DNA of 64,000 nucleotides from Phycisphaerae bacterium (GTDB taxonomy: Bacteria > Planctomycetota > Phycisphaerae > UBA1845). The notes under the pieces are model-generated. The model worked only from the letters and a program-made list of their open reading frames with translations. It was not told the origin of the DNA and made no database searches. The DNA is taken from NCBI GenBank assembly GCA_029260135.1, contig JAJDDV010000081.1:1-64000 (forward strand), written 5' to 3'. Positions 41,509-50,644 of the stretch are shown one piece after another. A program made the translations under genes and the position numbers. The first letter of the stretch is position 1, and each line of letters begins with the position of its first letter.

Positions 41509-41700
41509 CGCGGAGAATTGTAGAGCCAAGACCGGCGATTGTCAGCGCACTCGCAATGACCCAATCGCTTGGGCGTTGTCGCTGTGCTCCGGCGGGTGCG
41601 CTTGTCAACGGGACGTCTTTCGGGTATTGGCACCGTCCGGAACACAACGCCGTCGCCGATGCGGATTGATGAGCTTGACGCTATCCACCCGCCGGTTCGC

Positions 41701-41774
41701 GCGCTCGTAGCTCAGTCGGATAGAGCACCGGTTTCCTAAACCGGGGGTCGCAGGTTCGAATCCTGCCGGGCGCA
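41701..41774 (+). tRNA. tRNA-Arg, anticodon CCU
   Basis: 74-nt cloverleaf. The acceptor stem GCGCTCG pairs with CGGGCGC (one T-G), and discriminator A follows. D-stem GCTC/GAGC, anticodon stem CCGGT/ACCGG with loop TTCCTAA (anticodon CCT), variable GGGTC, T-stem GCAGG/CCTGC with loop TTCGAAT. It reads AGG codons. The CCA end is not encoded. Confidence 0.97.
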
Positions 41775-41948
41775 TTCACTTCTCACGCCAGAAAAATGAA
41801 GACCCTGCAACGTAGCGCCGCAGCTACACAATCTGACAACATCATCGATCCACACGTCCAAGACACATCTCGATGGCTCGTGCCGCGGTCCAGTTTGCAT
41901 CGCCGACAAACACACCCTACCTTTCAGAAAACTGTGGAGACCAAGCCC

Positions 41949-43451
41949 ATGCGACGATCCTCTCGCTTCCTGACCGCGGCCGCCCTCGTCACAGCCTGCC
42001 ATCCCATGGGGGCGGTGGCATCCGACCTTTGGCACGACCTTCAACAAGGCCCCCACGGCGTCGGCTTCCAATGGATTCAGACGGAAGATCCATCGAGGAC
42101 GTTTCAAGGAAATGGACGCCCCATCAAGATCTACCTCTGGTATCCGACCGCCCAAAGCGACCGCCCGTCCATGCGCTTCCGAGACTACGTCGGCGTCACG
42201 GCGTTGGACTACGGCCCCGATTCCAGGGTGAAGATCGGTTCCGAGCGAATGGAACCGTCACTGCCCATCGCCGCTGCACTCTCTGAGCAAGGCGTCGCGC
42301 GCGTGATGGACATGACCCTGCGCGCCGTTCGCGAGGCGACACCCACCGACCAGAAATCTCCGCTCATCGTCTTTGGTCAGGGCATCGATTTCGAGTCGCC
42401 CGTCACGCACGTCGTTCTTTGCGAGTACCTCGCCAGCCACGGATTCGTCGTGGCGACCAACCCTTTGCTCGGCGTTCACTCGCGCCTGTCCGGGGTGGAT
42501 GTCCTCGGTATCGAGGCGCAGGTCCGGGACCTGGAGTTCACCTGGGGATGGGCTCGCCAACGGCCCTTCGTCGACGGAGCCCGAACCGGACTGGCTGGTT
42601 TCGATCTCGGCGGAATGTCCACGCTTCTCATGCAAATGAGAAACCCCCAGGTCAAAGCCCTGGCCACACTCGATTCCGGAATTCTGTTCGGAGCCAGTCC
42701 GGGCGTTCCCCATGCATCACCGGACTACGATCCCAGCCGCTTGCGCGTACCGTGGCTTCACATGATCTCGGCCAGCTATATCCGCCGAGACCTGCCCGAC
42801 CTGGACACCCGATCCCTCTTCGCCAAAGCGAAATACTCCGATTCCTACCTCGTCTGGATCGATGACGTCGAACATCCTAACTTTACCGGCTACTCGATGA
42901 TGGACCTCGACCGACCGCTCCGTCATTGGCGACCGTTCAGCAAGAACGCCAAACCGGCCTACGAAACCGTCTGCCGCTATGTCCGAAACTTCTTCGACGC
43001 CCACCTCAAATCAGATCCGTCCGCGCGGACCTTTCTCGAAAAAGACCCCAAGGACCATGCGCCACCCGGCGTCACACTCTATCTGAAGAAGAAGAAAGGC
43101 GCCTCGTCCGTTCCGCCCACCGTCGACGACCTGCTCAACACCTTCTTCGAGAATGGGCTGCAGGCGGCGCTCATCCACGCGAAGTCCCACCCGGCCGATG
43201 AAGGGATCATCAACCTGGCCGCGTACAAACTCCTCCGCTGGGGAGACCTGGCCTCGGCACTGGAACTGTTTAAGCTCAACGCCAGCCTCTATCCCGAATC
43301 GTCCAACGTCCACGACAGCCTCGGCGACGGCCACGCCGAAAGAGGCGAAATCGATGCCGCGATGCAAGCCTACAAGAAGGCCGTGGTGCTAGACCCCAAG
43401 GCCCAACATTCCAAGCGGAAACTCGACCGGCTCGAAGGCCGCCTAAGGTAG
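41949..43451 (+). CDS. Secreted alpha/beta-hydrolase (PAF-acetylhydrolase-like) with C-terminal TPR
   Basis: 500 aa from the ATG at 41949, which has GGAG eight bases upstream. The track start at 41796 adds an unlikely 51-residue lead. A signal peptide (LTAAALVTACHPMGAVAS) is followed by an alpha/beta-hydrolase of the dienelactone/PAF-acetylhydrolase group. The nucleophile elbow reads GFDLGGMST with Asp at residue 219, where Ser or Cys is usual. The C-terminal 130 residues are TPR-like (ALELFKLNASLYPESSNVHD, then GDGHAERGEIDAAMQAYKKAV). It follows the tRNA. The substrate is unknown. The Asp makes it either a haloalkane-dehalogenase-like enzyme or a non-catalytic relative. Confidence 0.72.
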   Translation: MRRSSRFLTAAALVTACHPMGAVASDLWHDLQQGPHGVGFQWIQTEDPSRTFQGNGRPIKIYLWYPTAQSDRPSMRFRDYVGVTALDYGPDSRVKIGSERMEPSLPIAAALSEQGVARVMDMTLRAVREATPTDQKSPLIVFGQGIDFESPVTHVVLCEYLASHGFVVATNPLLGVHSRLSGVDVLGIEAQVRDLEFTWGWARQRPFVDGARTGLAGFDLGGMSTLLMQMRNPQVKALATLDSGILFGASPGVPHASPDYDPSRLRVPWLHMISASYIRRDLPDLDTRSLFAKAKYSDSYLVWIDDVEHPNFTGYSMMDLDRPLRHWRPFSKNAKPAYETVCRYVRNFFDAHLKSDPSARTFLEKDPKDHAPPGVTLYLKKKKGASSVPPTVDDLLNTFFENGLQAALIHAKSHPADEGIINLAAYKLLRWGDLASALELFKLNASLYPESSNVHDSLGDGHAERGEIDAAMQAYKKAVVLDPKAQHSKRKLDRLEGRLR

Positions 43452-43509
43452 TCGCCCGATTCGCGACGTGCTTGTCAACGCGGCCCCAACGCCCAACTGG
43501 CGTCGACCA

Positions 43510-44031
43510 CTACCCATTGACCCTGGATTGTGCCACGAGCGGTGAATCACGGTCGCTCCGCCGCCGCTGATACGCCGCCAGCGTTTCCGTCACCAAAGCT
43601 GCGTTCCGCCCGATGATCCCGAACTCCAACCAGAGGACGGCGAAATGAGCGATCAGCGTCGCGCACGTGGCCAACAAATGCCAGGTATGACCCTCACCGC
43701 TGCGGAACACCTCCGCCCCCGTAGCGATCACCGTCACCATCAAAACGATCAGCATTCCCAGGCAACGCATCCACGCTTTCTTGAGCGACTTGGACCTCTC
43801 AATCGGCTCCATCTCCATCCGCCCCAGATGCACGGCCTGTACGATCATCTTCCCCGTTACGGTCAGATACGTGAAGCAGACGACCTGAATCAGGCAGCTC
43901 AGAAGAAGCGTGAGAACCGCGAGCAGAACGTGACGATCCGGCCCCAACGCCACCGCGAACAACCCCGCGGCAGCACTTCCCAGCAGGAGGAGCAATTGGG
44001 AAACAGCCAAACTGACGAAGATGCGGGGCAT
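43510..44031 (-). CDS. Four-span membrane protein, unknown function
   Basis: 173 aa. Four hydrophobic segments are visible: IFVSLAVSQLLLLLGSAAAGLFAVAL, VLLAVLTLLLSCLIQVVCF, MLIVLMVTVIATGA and ATLIAHFAVLWLEFGIIG. A charged loop (RMEMEPIERSKSLKKAWM) separates spans 2 and 3. No family is recognised. It lies convergent to the hydrolase-TPR gene and 66 bases after the lipoprotein gene on the same strand, so it could be the last gene of the PIN-TRAM operon. Confidence 0.65.
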   Translation of the reverse strand: MPRIFVSLAVSQLLLLLGSAAAGLFAVALGPDRHVLLAVLTLLLSCLIQVVCFTYLTVTGKMIVQAVHLGRMEMEPIERSKSLKKAWMRCLGMLIVLMVTVIATGAEVFRSGEGHTWHLLATCATLIAHFAVLWLEFGIIGRNAALVTETLAAYQRRRSDRDSPLVAQSRVNG

Positions 44032-44096
44032 GGATTCGCATGAACGGACCGACGACGAAGTCGGGTGCGAGGCTTGAGACGGACCCCGCGGCGCCC

Positions 44097-44930
44097 CTAT
44101 CCGCCCGTGCTCGATCCGGGTGCCCTTCCCGCGCTGCTCAACTCACGTACGCGCCGAGCCGCGTGTCGAACATTGCTCGGGTGATCCGTCTCGTGCTCGA
44201 TGACCTTCTGATACAGCTCCAAGGAGCGCGCCCGGTCGTGCAAACGCTCGTCATATACCACGGCCGCCTGAAACCGCGCCGGGTGGGGCGTGCTGGGATC
44301 CCATGTAAACGCCCGCTCGTACCATCGCACAGCGAGCTGCTCCTGACCCTTCAGATAGGCGCTGTGGATTTCCCCCAAGTAAAACGCCGCGTCATCGACC
44401 TTGTCGCTCGTGCCGTACTGGTCGATCAACTGGCGAAACACACGCCCGGCTTCGACCATCCGATCCGTTCGGTAGACCGCCGGAACGCCATGACCGCCGC
44501 GGCGCATCAAGTCCAGCCCCTTCAAATACAGCGCATCCGCCTCCGGAACCGACGCGTCCGATCGAATCGCCTCGGTCGGAACTTCCGCGTCAAGGAGATA
44601 CAGAAACTGCTTGACTCTCCCCAGACCGCCCAGTTCAAACGACGCCCATTCCGCCTTCGCCGCATAGCCCTTTGTGACGTAATAGTCCCGAAGCTGATGG
44701 AGCAACCGGTGATACTGGCTCCGATGCGAGACCAGCGCCTCCACGAGGTCCACCTCGCCCGCGTCAAGCTGGATCAGGTCGATCCCCGTCAGCGTCTCAG
44801 GATAGACCACCGTCGGCCCATCGGGCCCGCCCAGTTTCGCCACGCGACCGCTCGAGTCGCATCCGGCGGCCGACAGACCGAAGACCAAACATCCGACCGC
44901 AACACCGCCGCCTATCGTTATGCGCACCAT
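44097..44930 (-). CDS. TPR-containing lipoprotein
   Basis: 277 aa from the ATG at 44930; the track's extra 28 residues overlap the 3' end of ispD and are very basic. The signal ends in a lipobox-like LSAAGC. A mainly helical body includes TPR-like segments (ADALYLKGLDLMRRG, DKVDDAAFYLGEIHSAYLKG, ERAFTWDPSTPHPARFQAA). It is probably an inner-face outer-membrane lipoprotein with a scaffolding role. It begins 13 bases after ispD stops, in the same operon. No enzymatic motif. Confidence 0.75.
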   Translation of the reverse strand: MVRITIGGGVAVGCLVFGLSAAGCDSSGRVAKLGGPDGPTVVYPETLTGIDLIQLDAGEVDLVEALVSHRSQYHRLLHQLRDYYVTKGYAAKAEWASFELGGLGRVKQFLYLLDAEVPTEAIRSDASVPEADALYLKGLDLMRRGGHGVPAVYRTDRMVEAGRVFRQLIDQYGTSDKVDDAAFYLGEIHSAYLKGQEQLAVRWYERAFTWDPSTPHPARFQAAVVYDERLHDRARSLELYQKVIEHETDHPSNVRHAARRVRELSSAGRAPGSSTGG

Positions 44931-44943
44931 GACATCCCCTTGC

Positions 44944-45678
44944 CTACCACTGCGCCTCTTCAAACGCACCCAACCGCGGCGCAGCCTTTGCCGGTCGGGC
45001 TTTGAGAATCGCATTCGCCAACACCATATCCGACTTCATCGTGACTTTCAGGTTTGTGCGGTCGGATTTCACAATGGAGACGGCGTGTCCCGACATCTCA
45101 ACCACCTGAGCATCGTCGGTCGTCTCACCCGCCCCGTCACCGAGGCGTTTGTACGCATCGACCAGAACATCCTTCCGAAACACCTGCGGGGTCTGTGCCT
45201 CATACAATCCGGCTCTGGACGCTGTCGTCTCAATCACGCCCGCGTCACTCACGCGCTTGATCGTACCCGTAAGGGGCGACGCGAGAATGGCCGCACCCGT
45301 CTTCACCGCCTCGGCAAAAACGCGATCGATCATCTCCGCGGTCACGCACGGGCGTGCGGCGTCGTGAACGGCGACATAGGACGCATCGTCCGACACCACC
45401 TTCAGCGCCGCCGCCACCGTATCGCTGCGCCGCGCGCCACCCTCCACCAGTTTGACGCCCATAAACCCGAGATTCGCACCGTAGGACGACTTCATCTCGC
45501 CCATATCCTCCGGCGCCACCGCGAGAATGGTCTGACACACATCCTTCCGGCCGATGAAGTGCTCGACCGATCGCAGAAAGACAGGACGACCGTCAAGCTT
45601 CGCGAACGTCTTCTTCTCCGCGCCGCCGAACCGTTCCGCCTTCCCCGCCGCCGGAATCACCACTGCAAACTTCGACAT
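44944..45678 (-). CDS. ispD: 2-C-methyl-D-erythritol 4-phosphate cytidylyltransferase IspD
   Basis: 244 aa from the ATG at 45678 (MSKFAVVIPAAGKAERFG). The track's longer start lacks support. It transfers CMP to MEP in non-mevalonate isoprenoid synthesis. The nucleotide-binding loop PAAGKAERFG is followed by KLDGRPVFLRSVE, ARRSDTVAAAL, VHDAARPCVT and the C-terminal IVKSDRTNLKVTMKSDMVLA. The gene order PIN-TRAM then ispD is also found in Bacillus (yacL, ispD). It lies 64 bases downstream of the PIN-TRAM gene, so the two are probably co-transcribed. Confidence 0.93.
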   Translation of the reverse strand: MSKFAVVIPAAGKAERFGGAEKKTFAKLDGRPVFLRSVEHFIGRKDVCQTILAVAPEDMGEMKSSYGANLGFMGVKLVEGGARRSDTVAAALKVVSDDASYVAVHDAARPCVTAEMIDRVFAEAVKTGAAILASPLTGTIKRVSDAGVIETTASRAGLYEAQTPQVFRKDVLVDAYKRLGDGAGETTDDAQVVEMSGHAVSIVKSDRTNLKVTMKSDMVLANAILKARPAKAAPRLGAFEEAQW

Positions 45679-45742
45679 CCTCTCGCTCTCTCCGCCCGAC
45701 GCTTTACAACGCCGTACACCGCCAAACCGACCCGATGATCGC

Positions 45743-46894
45743 TCAAACCTTCTGGTGCCGGCGACGCTCGTTGGAAGCCGCACCCTCCGCCCGCCCGAAG
45801 ATCATCCGACCGGCCGACGTCTGAAGAACGCTCGTCACCGTGAGCGTCACAATATCGCCCACACGCTCCCGCGCTCCTTCCGCAACAACCATCGTTCCGT
45901 CATCGAGATACCCGACACCCTGGCCCGATTCCTCACCCGGCCGGATCACCTTTACCTGCAGCGGTTCACCCGGCAACACGACCGGCTTCAGCGCATTCGC
46001 AAGGTCGTTGATGTTGATCACCGTCACACCGCGAAGTTTCGCGATCTTGTTCAGGTTGTAGTCATTCGTGGCGACCTTACCGCCGAGCTGCAAAGCCAGA
46101 TCCACCAGCATCTCGTCGACGCCCGCATCCGCAGCCGCGCGGTCGGGAACAACGTCGAGGATATTGATGTCCACGTTCTCGTTGCCCTGAAGCTTGTTGA
46201 GCATATCCAGCCCGCGGCGTCCGCGACTTCGCTTCAACTTGTCCGAACTGTCCGCAATCGTCTGGAGTTCTTGGAGCACGAAGCGAGGAATGATCAACTC
46301 CGCCGCAATCAAATGTGTATTCGCGATGTCGGCGATACGACCGTCAACGATGACCGACGTATCCAGAACCAGCGGCTGGCTGCCCTTCGTCTCCTTCGAG
46401 AACTCGACATACGGAACCACGAATCGCACGTCGTCCTTCGTCTGCAAAACGAAGCTCACCGCCAGGTAGCAGCAGACGACACCAATACCTAGCTTCAGCG
46501 CACCGACCATCGAAACCTGCGTCGCCGTCAACGACCCTGGGACGTTCGTCCCACCCACCAGATCGATGATCAACGCCAGCCCGTACGCGACGACCATGCC
46601 CACCATGAGCCCGAAAAAGACGCCGGAGATCGCCGCCAGCGACTTGCGCGGCACAAAGAACACGTCCACCGCAATCACCACGACCGCCGCCACCATGAAG
46701 GCTAGCATGATCAGACTACCATGCTCGGACAAACGGCTCGCGTCCGAAAAATCAGGCGAACTCAGCTCCGACGCCAGGCTCCAGCCGACGGCACCCAGCG
46801 CCAGGATGAACACCATGCGCAAAACGGTGAGAAACAGCGTCCCGGCCAGGGCGCTTCCATGCGGTGGTGAACCTTGGATACTCATAGCCATCAT
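45743..46894 (-). CDS. PIN-TRAM domain membrane protein (YacL-type)
   Basis: 383 aa if it starts at 46894; ATGs at 46891 and 46885 are also possible. Four spans at the N-terminus are followed by a PIN nuclease domain: the first acidic motif VLDTSVIVDGRIADI, then PRFVLQELQTIADSS, DEMLVDLAL and VATNDYNLNKIA with the further catalytic Asp residues. The last 65 residues are a TRAM RNA-binding fold (VIRPGEESGQGVGYLDDGTMVVAEG). This is the YacL family, thought to act on RNA at the membrane. A promoter abuts the start. It heads the run with ispD and the lipoprotein. Confidence 0.9.
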   Translation of the reverse strand: MMAMSIQGSPPHGSALAGTLFLTVLRMVFILALGAVGWSLASELSSPDFSDASRLSEHGSLIMLAFMVAAVVVIAVDVFFVPRKSLAAISGVFFGLMVGMVVAYGLALIIDLVGGTNVPGSLTATQVSMVGALKLGIGVVCCYLAVSFVLQTKDDVRFVVPYVEFSKETKGSQPLVLDTSVIVDGRIADIANTHLIAAELIIPRFVLQELQTIADSSDKLKRSRGRRGLDMLNKLQGNENVDINILDVVPDRAAADAGVDEMLVDLALQLGGKVATNDYNLNKIAKLRGVTVININDLANALKPVVLPGEPLQVKVIRPGEESGQGVGYLDDGTMVVAEGARERVGDIVTLTVTSVLQTSAGRMIFGRAEGAASNERRRHQKV

Positions 46895-46921
46895 AGTATA
46901 CGCACGATGCAGGTCCGACAA
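46895..46921 (-). promoter_or_regulatory. Sigma70-like promoter touching the PIN-TRAM start
   Basis: On the minus strand TTGTCG (46916-46921) is followed after 15 bases by TATACT (46895-46900), and the run ATGATGGCTATGAG begins at the next base. The transcript would begin inside the ATG cluster, at about 46888, so ATG 46885 may be the functional start with no leader. Confidence 0.4.
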
Positions 46922-47181
46922 AAGACGTCTTCGCGCGGAATCGGCCTTTCCCGCATCCAAATCGGCCTTTCTGATCCACCGCCCCAACGCTATCATCGCC
47001 CTGACCCCGCGCAACGCCGCGGGGCGACGCCCATCCGACGCTTGTCGGAGGCGACGACCATCTTCGACAACGCGCTGAGCGGTCCCGCCGCAAAGAATGC
47101 AGCTTCTCGATGCGGTCGCTGCCCGCGGGGCCTTTCGCCGGCGCCACGCAGCGACGCGGGCGGTGTCCACCGGAACAGGGA

Positions 47182-48558
47182 ATGACAGAGGAATCCTCGA
47201 CACTCCAGTCCCCCCAAACACCCAATGTGACGACCGGACCGGTCGGAAAAACGCTCTTCATCCTGGCCCTGCCCGTCCTGGGCGAGCAGTTCCTCAACTC
47301 CTTCGTCGGCCTCTTCGACACCTGGCTTGCCGGGCGAATCAGCGCCGTCGCGACCTCCGCCGTCGGCGTCGCAGCCTACGTCGGCTGGCTCGCATCGATG
47401 ATCATGATGCTCATCGGAACCGGAACCACAGCCCTGGTTTCACGCCACAAGGGCAGCGGTCAAATCGACGAAGCGAATCGCGATACCAATCAATCGATGA
47501 CACTGGCCGCCATACTGGGTGTCGCCGTCTTCTGCCTGCTGTTTGCGCTCGCGCCGTGGATCGCCGGCTATCTGAAAATGTCCGGCGAGGCCTACGCCAT
47601 CACCGTAGAGTATCTGAGAATCGACGCGGGCGGGCACATGTTCATGAGCCTCACGCTGGTCGGATGCGCCGCACTTCGCGGTGTCGGTGATATGCGAACG
47701 CCGATGTTCGTCTTCGCCGTCATCAACACCGTCAACATCATCGTCTCTTGCACGCTCGTGTTCGGGTTCGATCTGGGCGTCACCGGCATCGTCGGCGGAA
47801 CCGTGACCGCGCGAATCCTCGGTGCCCTGATCATCGTGGGCGTCCTGATGAAGGGCCGATCCGGACTCGTCCTACTCCGACGCGAACTTGGCGTCGCCTG
47901 GAAACGGGCCTGGAGAATTCTCCGCATCGGCATCCCCGCCGCCGCAGACGGCGCCATCATGTGGTCAGGCCACTTCGCCTTCCTCGCCATCGTCTCGAGA
48001 CTCGCCCAGGGCGCGCACGGACAGGCCTGCTTCGCCGCGCACGTCGTCGCCATACGCGTTGAGGCGCTGACCTACCTGCCCGCCGTTGCCTGGGGAACCG
48101 CCACCGCCACCATGATCGGACAGTCCCTCGGCGCCGCCGATCCCCAGCGAGCCCGCCGAACCGGTCATGCCGCCGTCCTGCAATGCGGCATGCTCTCCAT
48201 CGTCATCACACTCCTGTTCTTCTTCGGGGCGGACTGGATCTACCGAAACATGAGCCTCGATCCGCTCGTCCGCGAGACCGGCGTCCCCCCCTTCAGAATC
48301 CTCGCCCTGCTTCAGGGAAGCCTCATCGTGTCCATCATCTACATCTGGGGACTCCGCGGCGCAGGCGACACACGTTATCCACTACTCATCACGCTGTTGG
48401 GGATCATTCTCCGACTCTCGGTGGGCTACTACTTCGGAATCGTACGCGGCGGCGGACTGATGGGCGCCTGGTTCGGCATGTTCGCCGATATGATCTGGCG
48501 AATGATCGCCGCCACCTGGCGATACTGCCGAGGACGATGGCTCAACACGCGCGTTTGA
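47182..48558 (+). CDS. MATE-family efflux transporter
   Basis: 458 aa from the ATG at 47182; the track's ATG at 47110 would add 24 unlikely residues. About twelve membrane spans form the two homologous MATE halves, which exchange drugs or metabolites for Na+ or H+. Conserved segments are LPVLGEQFLNSFVGLFDTWLAG in the first half and PAVAWGTATATMIGQSLGA in the second. It is divergent from the PIN-TRAM gene. The substrate is unknown. No regulator is adjacent. Confidence 0.9.
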   Translation: MTEESSTLQSPQTPNVTTGPVGKTLFILALPVLGEQFLNSFVGLFDTWLAGRISAVATSAVGVAAYVGWLASMIMMLIGTGTTALVSRHKGSGQIDEANRDTNQSMTLAAILGVAVFCLLFALAPWIAGYLKMSGEAYAITVEYLRIDAGGHMFMSLTLVGCAALRGVGDMRTPMFVFAVINTVNIIVSCTLVFGFDLGVTGIVGGTVTARILGALIIVGVLMKGRSGLVLLRRELGVAWKRAWRILRIGIPAAADGAIMWSGHFAFLAIVSRLAQGAHGQACFAAHVVAIRVEALTYLPAVAWGTATATMIGQSLGAADPQRARRTGHAAVLQCGMLSIVITLLFFFGADWIYRNMSLDPLVRETGVPPFRILALLQGSLIVSIIYIWGLRGAGDTRYPLLITLLGIILRLSVGYYFGIVRGGGLMGAWFGMFADMIWRMIAATWRYCRGRWLNTRV

Positions 48559-48647
48559 AACCGAAGCCGACATGCGGTTCTCTTCACCTGCGAGCGCGAA
48601 AACAACCTGCAGCAAACGGAAAGGGCCGGTCCGACTCACTGAGCCGA

Positions 48648-48659
48648 GGGCTTCAGCCC
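48648..48659 (+). repeat. Short hairpin GGGCT-TC-AGCCC in a REP-like context
   Basis: It sits in GAGCCGAGGGCTTCAGCCCGCGCGAATG, a string that resembles dispersed palindromes of planctomycete genomes. It lies between the convergent MATE and Arg/Ser-rich genes. Low confidence, since the stem is only five base pairs. Confidence 0.3.
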
Positions 48660-48740
48660 GCGCGAATGTCCCAGCGCCTGCGACAGTCCATCTTCAGACC
48701 CGAACCGCACGGAAGCGATCCGCAAACTCCGGCCGGACCC

Positions 48741-50501
48741 CTACTTCTTCCCCGCCTCCACGCCCCGAATCACGCGCACAACAGAGTCCTTGAGCATCGC
48801 AGCCACGTCATCCGTCGCGTCACCCTCAACCAGCGGCGTCAGAATGTCCAGCGCACGCTGAGGAGCGCCCGTGGCGAAATGTAGGTATCCCTGCAGCAAC
48901 CGCGCCTCCCGATCGGCGCGATGGCCTTCCGTGTAACGCGCCAGCGCATGAAGATGACTCTCAAACAGAAGGGCGTCACCGTAGAGAGCACGCACGTCGA
49001 CCGGATATTCCATCAGATCAGCCGCCGTCAGAAGCGCGCGGTGCAGCGCGCCGGCCGCCACCTCATAGTCACCCAGGGCAAAGTTCGCCACAGCGTAGAG
49101 CAGCTTCGCATACGCATCGCGCTCATCCGCCAGCGTGGCGCGAATGTACAACCGTCGCGCCTCGTCGTAGTCGCCCGCCGAAAACGCCGCGTTACCCTGC
49201 GTCACGAACGACGCGCCGCCGACTTCATGATCCTCACCAAACGGCGTGCCCTCCGGCGCCACCGCTTCGACCGCCCTCGACACATCCTCAACGACCTCAC
49301 CCGGCACGATCGCGTCGTCAATGTCGTACGTCACCCTGTCGCCGTAGACCGTCTCCGGATAATAAACGTCAATGTCCACATCCACAGGCCGATACCTCCG
49401 TGGGTAGTCGTAGTACAACGACGTGTAGGTATACCCCTGCCAAGGCTCATAGTAGGTATACCCGTAATCGATCGGCCGATACCGCGAATAATAACGTCGG
49501 TGCGGGCTGTAGTAAGGTCGTTGCGGGCCGTAGTAACGATTGCAGCTTCGGTAGCGACTGTGTCCGTGTCCGCGATCGTAAAGTCCGCCGCGCCGATGCG
49601 AACCGTCCCGTCCAAGACCAAGACGCACGAATCCGCCGTGCCCATCGTTCGAGCGGCCATACGTAAGACTCACCGCCGAGGGGCTTCGGTCTCCGAACAG
49701 TCGCCCGCCACGCCGATGGGCATCCGCTCCGCTTGAACGATGCGCATTCGATCCGTCTGTTCGCCGCGTGCGATTGCGATCCGCGGCCGAGCCGCGCGGG
49801 CGGGATTTTCGCGGCGATGTCGACGCCGCAGCCGCGCCCGACAAACGCCTCGCGGGCGTACGAAGAATCGCCAGCCCCGAATCCGACCGAGAGGCCGATC
49901 GCGTCGACCTCCGCTCGCTCCGACCCGATGCCCTTGGATTACTCGAGGACCGGCGTGATGTCGTCGCCTGTGCCCGAGATGCCTGCCGCGACCTCGTCGA
50001 GGACGCGCGATTCGTTCCTCGAGACCTCGACGGCGTGGCGCTGGAAGAAGCTGCGCTCCGTCTCGATGAACCCCGCGACGCCGATCGGCTTGACCTCGAC
50101 GGCCTAGGCTTCGACGACAGGCGAGAAGCGGTTCGTGAAGACGACCGCGTCGCCAAACGACTGGCCGATGACCGGCGCGGGCTCGACCGCCGCGCGGATG
50201 ACTGACGCGGGCTCGACCGCTTCGCCGTCGACACGCGAGGCCGGCTGCGCGATGGCGCTTTCGCCCGTACAGATCGTTTCGAGGCTACCGCCCTCGATCG
50301 GCTCGCCGAGCGCTGCGGCGATGAACGCCGCGCCTGAGGCCTGGATCGTGCGGGTGCTCGCGACTTCGACACCGCCCGAGACGAGGACCGCGTCGTTTTT
50401 CGACCTTTGCGCGGGCCCGCCAAAGCATCCCCGGCCAGCAATGCCAGGGCAGCCACGACCACCAACGCGGATCTGAAACCGAGGCTCGTAGGAACGTTCA
50501 T
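48741..50501 (-). CDS. Secreted Arg/Ser-rich low-complexity protein with Tyr-rich middle and TPR-like C-domain
   Basis: 586 aa. A signal peptide (SALVVVAALALLAGDALAG) is followed by about 200 residues dominated by RS, SR, RR and KR dipeptides (RSSPRRSSASRLATRSSSR), very basic and without hydrophobic core. Residues 290-360 are Tyr, Arg and Gly rich (RYYGPQRPYYSPHRRYYSRY). The last 180 residues are helical and TPR-like (GNAAFSAGDYDEARRLYIRAT, then YAVANFALGDYEVAAGALHRAL). An AGGAGG Shine-Dalgarno precedes the ATG. The basic domain would bind acidic polymers such as nucleic acid or surface glycans. The role is not known. Confidence 0.75.
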   Translation of the reverse strand: MNVPTSLGFRSALVVVAALALLAGDALAGPRKGRKTTRSSSRAVSKSRAPARSRPQARRSSPQRSASRSRAVASKRSVRAKAPSRSRPRVSTAKRSSPRQSSARRSSPRRSSASRLATRSSSRTASRLSSKPRPSRSSRSASRGSSRRSAASSSATPSRSRGTNRASSTRSRQASRAQATTSRRSSSNPRASGRSERRSTRSASRSDSGLAILRTPARRLSGAAAASTSPRKSRPRGSAADRNRTRRTDGSNAHRSSGADAHRRGGRLFGDRSPSAVSLTYGRSNDGHGGFVRLGLGRDGSHRRGGLYDRGHGHSRYRSCNRYYGPQRPYYSPHRRYYSRYRPIDYGYTYYEPWQGYTYTSLYYDYPRRYRPVDVDIDVYYPETVYGDRVTYDIDDAIVPGEVVEDVSRAVEAVAPEGTPFGEDHEVGGASFVTQGNAAFSAGDYDEARRLYIRATLADERDAYAKLLYAVANFALGDYEVAAGALHRALLTAADLMEYPVDVRALYGDALLFESHLHALARYTEGHRADREARLLQGYLHFATGAPQRALDILTPLVEGDATDDVAAMLKDSVVRVIRGVEAGKK

Positions 50502-50577
50502 GATTTACCTCCTATCGATCCAGAACTAATCGCCCAACACACTAATCTTCATTCGGACAATAGTTTCATCGTGTTAA

Positions 50578-50606
50578 ATAATACCACATGGACCGATAGT
50601 GGGCAA
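50578..50606 (-). promoter_or_regulatory. Promoter of the Arg/Ser-rich gene
   Basis: Read on the minus strand: TTGCCC (50601-50606), 17-bp spacer, TATTAT (50578-50583). It lies about 75 bases before the ATG, in an AT-rich strip. The 5' leader carries GGAGG just ahead of the start. Confidence 0.55.
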
Positions 50607-50644
50607 GGAAAATCGACGGATGTGACAAAGCGTGACACGGACAG

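Noticed and set aside
47110-47181. Upstream extension of the MATE gene to ATG 47110
   Set aside because: The extra 24 residues (Arg, Pro and Gly-rich) do not resemble a MATE N-terminus.
49768-50205. Asp/Arg-rich plus-strand ORF opposite the Arg/Ser-rich gene
   Set aside because: The composition is the complement of the RS repeats, not a protein of its own.
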